Below are positions 24,678-32,415 of a stretch of DNA of 64,000 nucleotides, piece by piece (the stretch's first letter is position 1; every line of letters begins with the position of its first letter). The stretch is from DAISJI01 sp964559835 (lineage in GTDB: Bacteria > Acidobacteriota > Terriglobia > Terriglobales > Acidobacteriaceae): positions 30,909 to 94,908 of the forward strand of contig CAZLJE010000020.1 in NCBI GenBank assembly GCA_964559835.1, in the 5' to 3' direction. A program made the position numbers and the translations under genes. The notes beneath the pieces were generated by a model, which ran no database searches, was not told the origin of the DNA, and was given only the letters and a program-made list of their open reading frames with translations.

Positions 24678-25055
24678 ATGAAAAAGATCGATGTTGTCGT
24701 TGGCTGTCTGCTGATCGCGTTCGGTGCCGTTCACTTATCGTTAACGCGTAAGTTTGACCCCACCATCGGGATGAATGCTCTTTGGTTCGCGAGTGGCGGA
24801 CTACTGATCATCACCGTCGGTGCCTTGAACTTACTCCGGGTGGCATATACGACTGTCGCAAAAGGCGTCTACATCGTTTCCGTCATCGCGAACGTCGTAC
24901 TCGTGCTGCTGATCCTTTTTATGGCGACTCGCGTTCCCATGCGGAGCAATCCACAGGTTTTGGTCGGTTTGATTCTTGCCGGACTCCTCACTGCGTTATC
25001 AGTGCTTCGCCGCGGTGGCCAAACTCAAGCTGGTTCGGTGCGCATTGGCAAATAG
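24678..25055 (+). CDS. Small polytopic membrane protein, unknown function
   Basis: The 125-residue protein appears to have four hydrophobic helices (VVVGCLLIAFGAVHL, FASGGLLIITVGALNLL, VSVIANVVLVLLILF, LVGLILAGLLTALSVL). I recognise no family. The ATG at 24678 begins the first helix cleanly (MKKIDVVVG). It stands alone between cobO (divergent) and the M61 peptidase gene, about 150 bases upstream of the latter. Confidence 0.7.
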   Translation: MKKIDVVVGCLLIAFGAVHLSLTRKFDPTIGMNALWFASGGLLIITVGALNLLRVAYTTVAKGVYIVSVIANVVLVLLILFMATRVPMRSNPQVLVGLILAGLLTALSVLRRGGQTQAGSVRIGK

Positions 25056-25209
25056 AGGTTGAGCGCTATCGGCGCCAGTTACGCATCCTCATCAAACATA
25101 ATGAGCGTGAAATCCGCCAATCGCACGCTTGCGCTCTTATTCGCCATCTTGATACCGCTTTGACGCTTCTCTGCTGCTTGTCCTACCATTCCTAGGCCCG
25201 GTCTACGAC

Positions 25210-27069
25210 ATGCGCAAACTCTTCTTGCTTTTTGCCCTCGTCTCCATCGCTTCCGCCCAGAACATCCAACTCCACGTCGACGCCCGCGAGGCGCCGCGCC
25301 GTGTCTTCCACGCGCACCTCACGATTCCGGCCGCGCCCGGCGCGCTCACGCTCTATTACCCGCAGTGGCTTCCCGGCAATCATCGCCAGACCGGACCGAT
25401 CAACAACGTCGTCGACCTGCATTTTCAGTCCGGCGGCAAGCCGATCACGTGGCGCCGTGACGACGTGAATATGTACGCGTTCCACGTCGATGTGCCCGCG
25501 GGCGCGAACAGCGTCGACGCCCTTTTCGATTACGTCACGCCCAGCCGCGGCCCGGGACGCTTCGATCCCGCGTCGACGGACCAGTTGATGATCTTCAACT
25601 GGAACCTGGTGACGCTCTATCCCGCCGGCAAGCCCGCCGCCGACTACACGTTCCAGGCCGCGCTCGACCTGCCCGCGAATTGGAAGTTCGGAACGCCTCT
25701 GAAGGTCGCGCGTGAGAATGGCGCTACGGTGGAATTCGCGCCCGTTCCTCTAACGACGCTCATCGATTCACCCGTCGTTGCCGGTGCCCATTACCGGATG
25801 ATCCCGCTACCGTCGCCGGGCGCGCCGCCGCAGGAATTGGACATTGCCGCCGATACCGACTCTGCGCTCGAGTGGTCGCAGGAGACGATTGATAAGCACA
25901 AGCGCCTGATGAACGAAGCGACAGCCCTGTTCGGCGCGCACCACTACAACAGCTACCATTTCCTGCTCACGCTGACGGACATCCCGAACGGTGGCGGCGG
26001 GCTCGAGCATCATGAATCCAGCGATGATCGCACGAGCCTGCGGGCGTATGTCGACAAGGACATGCTGAAGCTGGTGGCGGGCCTGCTTCCTCATGAATTC
26101 GTGCATTCGTGGAACGGCAAGTATCGTCGGCCCGCTGGGCTCGCAACGCCGAATTACCAGGAGCCGATGAAGGGCGAGTTGCTCTGGGTGTATGAGGGCC
26201 TGACGACCTACCTCGGCGACGTGCTGACCGCCCGCAGCGGATTGTGGACGCCTGAGCAGTTCCGCGAATCGCTGGCCGATACGGCGGCGAATCTTGATCA
26301 CGAGGCGGGACGCCGGTGGCGGCCGTTGGTGGATACGGCCGTGTCGGTGCAGTCGATCAGCGAAGCGCCGCGCGAGTGGGTGAACCTTCGCCGGTCGCTT
26401 GATTATTATCCCGAGAGTGTCCTGATCTGGCTCGAGGCGGACACGATCATCCGGCGCGAAAGCAATGGCCGCCGCTCGCTCGACGATTTCTGCCGCGAAT
26501 TCTTCGGCCCTCCGAGCGGACCGCCCGCGCTGAAGACTTACACGCTCGATGATGTGTTAGCGGCGCTCAACCACGTGCAACCGCACGATTGGGCGGGGTT
26601 CTTCAAGGCGCGTGTGTACGAGGTGAATCCCCGGGCGCCGCTGGGCGGGATCGAACAGGGCGGTTGGAAGCTGGAATACAACGACACACCCAATGAACTC
26701 CGGCGCGCCGTTGAACAACGCGGCAGCGGGCTGAACTACACCGACACGCTGGGAATGTCGGTCTCGCGTGCGGACGGCAACGTCAGCGAGGTGGTGGCGG
26801 GAATGCCTGCGGCCCAGGCCGGCATCTCGCCCGGCATGAAACTGGTCGGCGTCAACATGCGCGCGTGGAATCCCGACCTGATGATGGACGCCCTAAAAGC
26901 GCACCAACCTTTCGAACTGCTGGTCAATAACGACGGCGTCCTGAATATCGTGAAGATCGACTATCGCGATGGCCTGCGTTCGCCACACCTGGTGCGGAAT
27001 GCGTCGGTGACGGACTTGCTGAGCGAGATCATTAAGGGGAAGACGCAGGGCGAATCCGCGCCTAAATGA
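25210..27069 (+). CDS. Secreted M61-family metallopeptidase with C-terminal PDZ domain
   Basis: The 619-residue protein has a signal peptide to about residue 17 (SIASAQ). An N-terminal beta domain contains LYYPQWLPGNHRQ. The catalytic zinc site is HEFVHSW with His295, Glu296 and His299, and the family-typical GGGGLEHHESS lies upstream of it. KGELLWVYEGLTTYLG supplies the third ligand. A PDZ-like module occupies about residues 500-590 (MSVSRADGNVSEVVAGMPAAQAGISPGMKLVGV). M61 members are glycyl aminopeptidases of uncertain physiological substrate. It ends 10 bases before the convergent HEPN gene. Confidence 0.92.
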   Translation: MRKLFLLFALVSIASAQNIQLHVDAREAPRRVFHAHLTIPAAPGALTLYYPQWLPGNHRQTGPINNVVDLHFQSGGKPITWRRDDVNMYAFHVDVPAGANSVDALFDYVTPSRGPGRFDPASTDQLMIFNWNLVTLYPAGKPAADYTFQAALDLPANWKFGTPLKVARENGATVEFAPVPLTTLIDSPVVAGAHYRMIPLPSPGAPPQELDIAADTDSALEWSQETIDKHKRLMNEATALFGAHHYNSYHFLLTLTDIPNGGGGLEHHESSDDRTSLRAYVDKDMLKLVAGLLPHEFVHSWNGKYRRPAGLATPNYQEPMKGELLWVYEGLTTYLGDVLTARSGLWTPEQFRESLADTAANLDHEAGRRWRPLVDTAVSVQSISEAPREWVNLRRSLDYYPESVLIWLEADTIIRRESNGRRSLDDFCREFFGPPSGPPALKTYTLDDVLAALNHVQPHDWAGFFKARVYEVNPRAPLGGIEQGGWKLEYNDTPNELRRAVEQRGSGLNYTDTLGMSVSRADGNVSEVVAGMPAAQAGISPGMKLVGVNMRAWNPDLMMDALKAHQPFELLVNNDGVLNIVKIDYRDGLRSPHLVRNASVTDLLSEIIKGKTQGESAPK

Positions 27070-27078
27070 GGAATTTTC

Positions 27079-27441
27079 TTACCGCATCGCGGACGCGATA
27101 TGCGGCCCCAATTGCGTCGCGGGCGTTGGCTCATCGGCGAAAGCGATAGCGTACCGTTCTGCAACCGCATACGGTGTGAGCAGCGCGCATTCGGTCGTGA
27201 ACTGACGCAAGCTGCCCTCACGCGCAATAGCTAATTCCAGCAGTTTGCTGAGATTGTGCGTCTTTGGAGGCGGAGTTGAATTCGCGATAAGAAAAGGTTT
27301 GAGGTACTTTTCGACGCCCTGCTGCGCGTGAAAGCAGATGTGATTCCAGCGTTTCACGCCGACCGAGAGCGCTGCCTCTAGCATTTCAAAATCACCGTCA
27401 GCATTGGTGATCCACGGCTCTGCCTGATCACGCGGCGTCAT
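27079..27441 (-). CDS. HEPN-domain protein, toxin of an MNT/HEPN pair (HepT-like)
   Basis: The 120-residue helical protein has HICFHAQQGVEKYLKPFLI preceded by Arg-Trp-Asn, fitting the R-x(4-6)-H ribonuclease motif of HEPN toxins. PKTHNLSKLLEL is the other typical segment. Together with the adjacent nucleotidyltransferase it forms a known type of toxin-antitoxin module, in which the MNT protein modifies or inhibits HEPN. The ATG at 27441 overlaps the MNT gene by 14 bases; an in-frame start at 27468 would lengthen the overlap. Confidence 0.83.
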   Translation of the reverse strand: MTPRDQAEPWITNADGDFEMLEAALSVGVKRWNHICFHAQQGVEKYLKPFLIANSTPPPKTHNLSKLLELAIAREGSLRQFTTECALLTPYAVAERYAIAFADEPTPATQLGPHIASAMR

Positions 27442-27757
27442 AGAGCACGGTGCCTTCGCGTTCTGCAATCTTCGCTACAGAAAAAACCTTCGTTCGTTCT
27501 TCCGCCATCTCTTTGGGCGTGAAGACGAGAACGTCCATGGAAAATTGTCGCAATCCGAAAGCAAGATAGATGTTGGTCATGCGCTGGTGAAACGGCAGGT
27601 CCGTCTCCATCTCCACCAGCACGTCGTAGTCGCTGTCGGGCTGTGCTTCCCCACGCGCACGGCTGCCAAAGAGGATAATCCTGCGCGGGTGAAAGTTCCG
27701 AACGATGGTTTCGGTAATCTGCTTTAGCACTTCGTCGCTGATCGTTGTCGTCGCCAT
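27428..27757 (-). CDS. Minimal nucleotidyltransferase (MntA-like antitoxin)
   Basis: The 109-residue protein has the polymerase-beta-like signature FGSRARGEAQPDSDYDVLV, with metal-binding Asp-x-Asp and a third Asp in FSMDVLVF. MntA proteins add AMP to the HepT toxin. It comes first in the pair and overlaps hepT-like coding. It starts one base after the rlmH stop on the same strand, an odd location for an accessory pair, because rlmH belongs to core metabolism. Confidence 0.85.
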   Translation of the reverse strand: MATTTISDEVLKQITETIVRNFHPRRIILFGSRARGEAQPDSDYDVLVEMETDLPFHQRMTNIYLAFGLRQFSMDVLVFTPKEMAEERTKVFSVAKIAEREGTVLYDAA

Positions 27758-28189
27758 TCAGTGCCCCAGATGATAAGGGTGCCCTTTCAGGATTGTATAT
27801 CCGCGATACAACTGCTCCAGCAGCACTACTCGCGCGAGTTCGTGCGGCAGGGTCATGCGTCCGAGTGAGAGCTTTACCGTCGCCCGCTTCAGCATTTCCT
27901 CCGACCATCCATCCGCCGGGCCGATGGCGAACAGCAGCGCCTGCGTGCCGCGGTTCTGGTGATCTCCGAGGAACTGCGCCAGCTCTTCCGACGACATCTG
28001 TTTGCCCGTGGAATCGAGCGTGACCAGCAACTGCCCGGGACGGTCCAGTTGCTTCTCCAGCGCGTTCTCGCTCGCCAGTTCGAGCGAATCGGTCGGCGTG
28101 TAGCGCGACAGGCGCTTCAGGTACTCGAGCGTGAGCGACTGGATCGCCCGCTCCTTGGTTTTACCGATCCACGCTACGCGCAGCTTCAC
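27758..28189 (-). CDS. rlmH: 23S rRNA (pseudouridine-1915-N3) methyltransferase RlmH
   Basis: The 143-residue SPOUT methyltransferase has LRVAWIGKTKERAI at the N-terminus, the knot segment LLFAIGPADGWSEE, then LSLGRMTLPHELARVVLLEQLYRGYTILKGHPYH. This is the AdoMet-binding trefoil knot and C-terminal end. It modifies helix 69 of 23S rRNA. The GTG at 28189 is used; the frame stays open upstream through a dispersed repeat, and there is no in-frame ATG nearby. Confidence 0.92.
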   Translation of the reverse strand: MKLRVAWIGKTKERAIQSLTLEYLKRLSRYTPTDSLELASENALEKQLDRPGQLLVTLDSTGKQMSSEELAQFLGDHQNRGTQALLFAIGPADGWSEEMLKRATVKLSLGRMTLPHELARVVLLEQLYRGYTILKGHPYHLGH

Positions 28190-28235
28190 GAGCCATTTGT
28201 AATTGGTAATCGGTGATTTGTAATCGGGAAAAACG

Positions 28236-28264
28236 TCCTTCGTGTTCCTTTGTGTCCTTTGTGG
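28236..28264. repeat. Short dispersed repeat (CTTTGTGTCCTTTGTGG type)
   Basis: The tract TTCGTGTTCCTTTGTGTCC is a member of the same CACAGAG/CTCTGTG-like family seen at 20725 and inside nadD. It lies between the methyltransferase stop and rlmH. Confidence 0.5.
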
Positions 28265-28268
28265 TGGA

Positions 28269-29078
28269 TTATTTTGTTGCACCCGCCAGCACGATGTCCG
28301 CCGTCAGATTCACCTTCTCGCCGTCCCAGTATCTGTCTAACGTGGTCAGCACTTCGCGCTCGATCTCGGGCGTCACTTTCTCCAGCACCGGGCGGAAGGG
28401 CACAGTGACGGCCTGAAAATATGCCCACAGCTCCGGTACGCTTTCGTTCCAGACCCAGGGGACGGTGCGCAGTTCATCGCTCGCGCCGGCGAATCCCGCT
28501 TCCGTCATGGCTTTCGCCAATGTGCCCCGAGTCGCGAACTTGAACATCGCGGCAGCGCCCGCCGGAATGTTCATCCCCGTATTGCGCATCATGACCTGTA
28601 CTGTCGCCTGAAAGTACGGCTGGTCGAAGCTTCCCCAGGTGGCGAACGCGATTCGCCCGCCTGGCTTCAGCACCCGCCGGATCTCGCGCAGCGCCTTTGG
28701 CAGGTCGACGAAGAACATCGCGCCGAAGCGGCAGGTGACCAGGTCGAACTCGGCGCCGGCATACGGCAGCGCGTGAACGTCCGCGCGCTCGAAGCGTATG
28801 TTTGCTAGGGCACGTTCGTTCGCCCGTTCCGCGGCAATCTTCAGCGGCTCCTCGGAAACATCGGTCGCGACCACGCTGCCAGTCGGCCCTACTCTCCGCG
28901 CCACCTTCAGCGACGGCGCTCCCGTTCCGCACGCGACGTCCAACACCCGCTCGCCCGGTTGTGGGTCCGCGTACTCAACGAGCGCGTCGGTGACGGCCTT
29001 GCCCATCTCGGCCGAGGGACGTTCCCACCGTTGCGACGCCTGCATGCGCGCATGGTCTGCCCAGTTTGCTTGTGTCAT
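28269..29078 (-). CDS. SAM-dependent methyltransferase (UbiE-like)
   Basis: The 269-residue class-I methyltransferase has motif I VLDVACGTGAPSLKVA, the acidic VATDVSEEPLKIA strand, and the segment RADVHALPYAGAEFDLV. It continues into the post-motif III region LKPGGRIAFATWGSF. It is not quinone-specific UbiE by any feature I can see, and the substrate is unknown. It lies between rlmH and the sigma-54 activator on the same strand. Confidence 0.83.
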   Translation of the reverse strand: MTQANWADHARMQASQRWERPSAEMGKAVTDALVEYADPQPGERVLDVACGTGAPSLKVARRVGPTGSVVATDVSEEPLKIAAERANERALANIRFERADVHALPYAGAEFDLVTCRFGAMFFVDLPKALREIRRVLKPGGRIAFATWGSFDQPYFQATVQVMMRNTGMNIPAGAAAMFKFATRGTLAKAMTEAGFAGASDELRTVPWVWNESVPELWAYFQAVTVPFRPVLEKVTPEIEREVLTTLDRYWDGEKVNLTADIVLAGATK

Positions 29079-29152
29079 GGAGTGAAGCTACCAGAAAGAG
29101 AAAAGCGCTGCCGTGACCTAAGTCTCGGCAGCGCTGCCTGGGGGAAGGCATT

Positions 29153-30130
29153 TCAGTCCAATCCGTAACGTTTACGTTTTTCCAGCAGCGTTTTGCGGCT
29201 GATGCCGAGGATCTGCGCAGCCATCGTCTTCTTCCCGCGTGTGAAGTCCAGCACCTCGGCGATGTAGCCGCGTTCGAGGTCCTCCAGCGACATCTTCTTG
29301 CCGGACGGCGCGGAGTCGCGCACGTGCGCCGGCAGATCCTGCGGCAGGATCTCCGGGCCGGCCCCGGTCACCACCGCGCGCTCGATGACGTTCCGCAACT
29401 CGCGCGCGTTTCCGGGATACGAGTATCCCTGCAGGGCGTCCAGCGCGCTTTGCGAGAACGTCATGCGCGGCTTGCGGTGCATGGCTACCAACACGGTGAG
29501 GAAGTGCTCCGCCAGCGGGCGGATGTCGCCGCGGCGTTCGCGCAACGACGGCACCACAATCGGAATCACATTCAGCCGGTAATAGAGGTCTTCGCGGAAC
29601 GTCCGCCGCGTCACGGCGCGCTCGAGATCGACATTGGTGAGCGCGATCAGACGCGCATTCACGCTGATGCTCTTCACTCCGCCCAAGCGCTCGAACTTCT
29701 TTTCGTCGATGACACGCAGGAGCTTCGCCTGCATGGGCATGGTCAGTGCCGCAATCTCGTCGAGCACGATCGTGCCTTCGCCCGCAATCTCCAGCCGTCC
29801 GACCTTGGTGTGCGTGGCGCCGGTGAACGCGCCCTTTTCGTAGCCGAACAGTTCGCTCTCCAGTAGTTCGGCGGGCAGGCTGGCGCAGTCGATCTTGACG
29901 AGCGATTCGTCGTGCTGCGGGCCAAGGTAGTGGATCAGCGATGCCAGCAGGTCCTTGCCGGTACCGCTTTCGCCGCGGATCAACACGGTGGACGTGGAAG
30001 CCGCGATGCCGCGCACTTCCTGCAGCAGCCGTACGCTCACCGGGTCGGATGCCACCCACGATTCCAGTACGGCGGTTGCGTGCGTGCGTTTTGGACGCGG
30101 CATGCTCGAAGACAAGTCAGTGGCCGCCAT
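29153..30130 (-). CDS. Sigma-54-dependent transcriptional activator without receiver domain
   Basis: The 325-residue protein has an AAA+ core with Walker A RGESGTGKD. The sigma-54-contacting loop is GYEKGAFTGATH, Walker B is GTIVLDEIA, and the sensor region includes FREDLYYRLNVIPI. The arginine-finger region and a C-terminal Fis-type helix-turn-helix (AAQILGISRKTLLEKRKRYGL) follow. No response-regulator receiver or other signal domain precedes the AAA+ core, and only about 20 residues lie before it. It may be constitutively active or controlled by a partner. The ATG at 30130 lies 29 bases after rsfS. Confidence 0.88.
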   Translation of the reverse strand: MAATDLSSSMPRPKRTHATAVLESWVASDPVSVRLLQEVRGIAASTSTVLIRGESGTGKDLLASLIHYLGPQHDESLVKIDCASLPAELLESELFGYEKGAFTGATHTKVGRLEIAGEGTIVLDEIAALTMPMQAKLLRVIDEKKFERLGGVKSISVNARLIALTNVDLERAVTRRTFREDLYYRLNVIPIVVPSLRERRGDIRPLAEHFLTVLVAMHRKPRMTFSQSALDALQGYSYPGNARELRNVIERAVVTGAGPEILPQDLPAHVRDSAPSGKKMSLEDLERGYIAEVLDFTRGKKTMAAQILGISRKTLLEKRKRYGLD

Positions 30131-30159
30131 TTCCGGCTGCAAGACAGGCGCTGAGGCGG

Positions 30160-30609
30160 TTACGCCTTGTGTTTGCGGCTGCGGGTAGCCGCCGGCGCTC
30201 TCCGCGTAGTAGTTTTCGCGCGCGTGCGCTTCTTCCCCGGCGGGCGCAACTCCGAGGCCTCGAGGTGTTTTGCCGATTTCCAAAGCCGCTCCAGGTTGTA
30301 GAAGGTCCTCGCTTTCTGCGAGAACACATGGACCACGAAGTCGACGTAATCGAGCAGCACCCACTCGGCTTGCCGGTACCCCTCGACGTGCGTCGGACGT
30401 AATCCGGCCTTTCCGAGTCTCTGCTCTACCTCGTCAGAGATGGCTTGAATCTGTCTCGGGTTGCCGCCGGTGCAAATAACAAAATAATCGGTAAACCCGC
30501 CCGAAGCCTTGTCGAGTTCCAGTACCTTCAGTTCGTCCGCCTTTTTCTCTTCGCAGGCGGAGATCGCCACCTCGACTTGCTTCTTCACTTCCGCTTTCTT
30601 GGTCGGCAA
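30160..30609 (-). CDS. rsfS: Ribosome silencing factor RsfS
   Basis: The 149-residue RsfS/DUF143 protein has the run LDKASGGFTDYFVICTGGNPRQIQAI and the typical segment GYRQAEWVLLDYVDFVVHVF. It binds uL14 and blocks subunit joining in stationary phase. A Lys/Arg-rich tail of about 35 residues extends the normal end. A TTG at 30609 with GGAG eight bases upstream is my start; a GTG seven codons later is an alternative. It lies four bases after nadD, the common nadD-rsfS order. Confidence 0.92.
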   Translation of the reverse strand: MPTKKAEVKKQVEVAISACEEKKADELKVLELDKASGGFTDYFVICTGGNPRQIQAISDEVEQRLGKAGLRPTHVEGYRQAEWVLLDYVDFVVHVFSQKARTFYNLERLWKSAKHLEASELRPPGKKRTRAKTTTRRAPAATRSRKHKA

Positions 30610-30612
30610 TGT

Positions 30613-31281
30613 TCACGCTCCCGTACGCGACTTGCGCCTTGAGCCTTCGTATAGATGCTCTTTCCTGATGTACTCGACGACCGCCTCGTCCAACAACCCC
30701 CGAATGGCGCGCCCTGACGCGAGTGCCTTTCGGACGCCGCTGCTCGCCACGTCCTCGGCCACGTCATCGATCCAGTGTATCCGGGCCCCCTCTGTGTTCC
30801 TCTGTGTCCGTTGCCTGCCCTGAGCGAAGTCGAAGGGTGGTGAGGTTTTGTATCCCGGCCTGCTCACCACGATGAACTCCACCTCCCGGGCCAGTTCCTT
30901 CGGCTTGTGCCAGGTTTCGATGGTCTCGAACATATCGACGCCGACGATGAAGAACAGCCGGTCGTTCTTGCCCAATCTCTTCTTGAACCGCCGGACGGTG
31001 TCGATGGAATAGTTAGGTGCCCCACCCTGACTGCTTTTGGAAGGGTGGCTAGGTGCCTCCATCAATGATGGCACGAATTTCGGCTCCCCCCGCAACGCGA
31101 TCGCCAGCATCGCATACCGGTGCTCGAACGCGGTGATGGGTTGGCGCTGCTTGTGCGGTGGAACATGGGCGGGAACAAAATAGATGCGGGACAGCTTGCA
31201 TGCCCGCTGCGCCGCGTGTGCTACCGCCAGGTGTCCGCGATGCACGGGATCGAATGTCCCACCGAAGATGGCTACGTTCAT
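30613..31281 (-). CDS. nadD: Nicotinate-nucleotide adenylyltransferase NadD, with two repeat-derived insertions
   Basis: The 222-residue enzyme adenylates nicotinate mononucleotide to deamido-NAD. Motifs GGTFDPVHRGHL, PHK, YSIDTV, WHKPKEL and the C-terminal SSGVRKAL are present. Two stretches do not fit the family. Residues 72-89 (MEAPSHPSKSSQGGAPN) are encoded by a GCCCCACCCT...AGGGTGG palindrome. Residues 148-166 (PPFDFAQGRQRTQRNTEG) are encoded by a TTCGACTTCGCTCAGGG-type dispersed repeat joined to a CTCTGTG-type repeat. Both lie between core strands and helices, so the fold could survive. The frame is intact. Confidence 0.9.
   Translation of the reverse strand: MNVAIFGGTFDPVHRGHLAVAHAAQRACKLSRIYFVPAHVPPHKQRQPITAFEHRYAMLAIALRGEPKFVPSLMEAPSHPSKSSQGGAPNYSIDTVRRFKKRLGKNDRLFFIVGVDMFETIETWHKPKELAREVEFIVVSRPGYKTSPPFDFAQGRQRTQRNTEGARIHWIDDVAEDVASSGVRKALASGRAIRGLLDEAVVEYIRKEHLYEGSRRKSRTGA
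30784..30840. repeat. Dispersed repeat inside nadD
   Basis: Bases 30784-30840 combine CTCTGTGTTCCTCTGTGTCC with CCTGCCCTGAGCGAAGTCGA. The second part shares its ends with the repeat in the nickel transporter gene at 9121-9143 (CCCTTCGAC...CTCAGGGCAGG), in the opposite orientation. Confidence 0.7.
31015..31068. repeat. Palindromic repeat inside nadD
   Basis: GGTGCCCCACCCT is followed after a short centre by AGGGTGGCTAGGTGCC. The same CCCACCCT...AGGGTGGG architecture occurs at 33384-33417 and 60281-60309 outside genes. Confidence 0.65.
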
Positions 31282-31392
31282 GAAGGCAGTTGTTCGTTGC
31301 TGGTTGTCAGTTTCCGCTCCCCAGTGTATCGCTGCAAGTGCCGACCCGGTGGCGGGCCCGCGACGACCCCGCGGCTGATAACATTAACTGGA

Positions 31393-32307
31393 ATGCGTTG
31401 TTTGTTCCTTCTTCTCTTCGCGCTGTCCTCGGCTGCGTTGGCCCAGAACCCGGTCGGACAGCTTTTTTCGTCCGACGCCAAGGTCAAGGGTTCGGTCGAA
31501 CTTGCGGCCGGCGGCGCACGCGTCATGAGCGGCTCCTTCCTGACCGCCGGAAGCGGCACGGCTGTGCTGAAACTGGACCGGGGCGGCGAGATCCGCGTCT
31601 GTGCAGGGACTACGCTGTCAGTCGCGACCTCGCAGAGCGGACGCGATCTGATCCTGGGCCTTAGCCTCGGCTGCCTTGAGACGCACTACACGGTTTCCTC
31701 GACCGCCGACTCCATAGTCACGCCGGATTTTCGCCTGCTGCTCGCGGGGCCGGGGCGCTTCGATTTCGCCATCGAGGCCGGTAAGAATGGCGACACCTGC
31801 GTTCGCGCCTTGCCCGGGAATTCGTCGTCGCTGATTGTGTCGGAATTGATGGGCGACGCGACGTACCAGGTCAAGCCTGCCGAACGGCTCGTTTTTCATA
31901 ACGGCCACTTGCAGGACGCGGACCATGACAATGCGAATTGCGGATGTGCCAGCGCACCGCCGGTGCTGACTGCCGGAGCAAATCCGCCGGCTCCAGCCTC
32001 ACAACCAACCGCTCAGCCGGTGACGCCGAAACCCGAGAGCCCATCCTCGACGCCCGGTGCGCACGTGGAAGTGGACGCGCCGTTCGTCTTTCACGGTGAC
32101 GACGCCCCTCCGTCGCCTTTGGAGCAGGCAGTCACTCTGCATATCAACAACAAGCCGCTGCCGCTGATTGTTTTTCCGCCGGCGCCGGCTGAAGTTGCGG
32201 CTGCGCAGGTGAACGTCCCGCCGCCTCCTGCAAAAGTCATCAACAAACCCAGGCAAGGTGGTTTTTTCGGGCGTCTCAAGGGCTTCTTCGCATCCGTTTT
32301 TCGCTAG
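31393..32307 (+). CDS. Exported proline-rich protein, possible FecR-like N-terminal domain
   Basis: The 304-residue protein has a signal peptide to about residue 18 (AALAQ). The next ~170 residues are beta-rich, with LTAGSGTAVLKLDRGGEIRVC and TPDFRLLLAGPGRFDF, which recall FecR-type domains. A Pro/Ala/Ser-rich linker follows (about 185-235), then a C-terminal PPPPAKVINKPRQGGFFGRLKGFFASVF. The basic aromatic end could be a membrane or partner anchor. I cannot assign a role. It precedes the TonB-like gene by 108 bases in the same direction. Confidence 0.7.
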   Translation: MRCLFLLLFALSSAALAQNPVGQLFSSDAKVKGSVELAAGGARVMSGSFLTAGSGTAVLKLDRGGEIRVCAGTTLSVATSQSGRDLILGLSLGCLETHYTVSSTADSIVTPDFRLLLAGPGRFDFAIEAGKNGDTCVRALPGNSSSLIVSELMGDATYQVKPAERLVFHNGHLQDADHDNANCGCASAPPVLTAGANPPAPASQPTAQPVTPKPESPSSTPGAHVEVDAPFVFHGDDAPPSPLEQAVTLHINNKPLPLIVFPPAPAEVAAAQVNVPPPPAKVINKPRQGGFFGRLKGFFASVFR

Positions 32308-32415
32308 ACTCCACTTTCCGGGAATGGCACTGGCGCCTGTCGAAAAGTGTAGAAACGGGGCAACTTTTCTGAAACCTTTCCCAGCGAATTAGGTCTATAC
32401 TCAAGCGAGAAGATC

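Noticed and set aside
28189..28282. N-terminal extension of RlmH starting at 28282
   Set aside because: The extra residues translate a dispersed CTTTGTG repeat and low-complexity DNA and are not part of the family.
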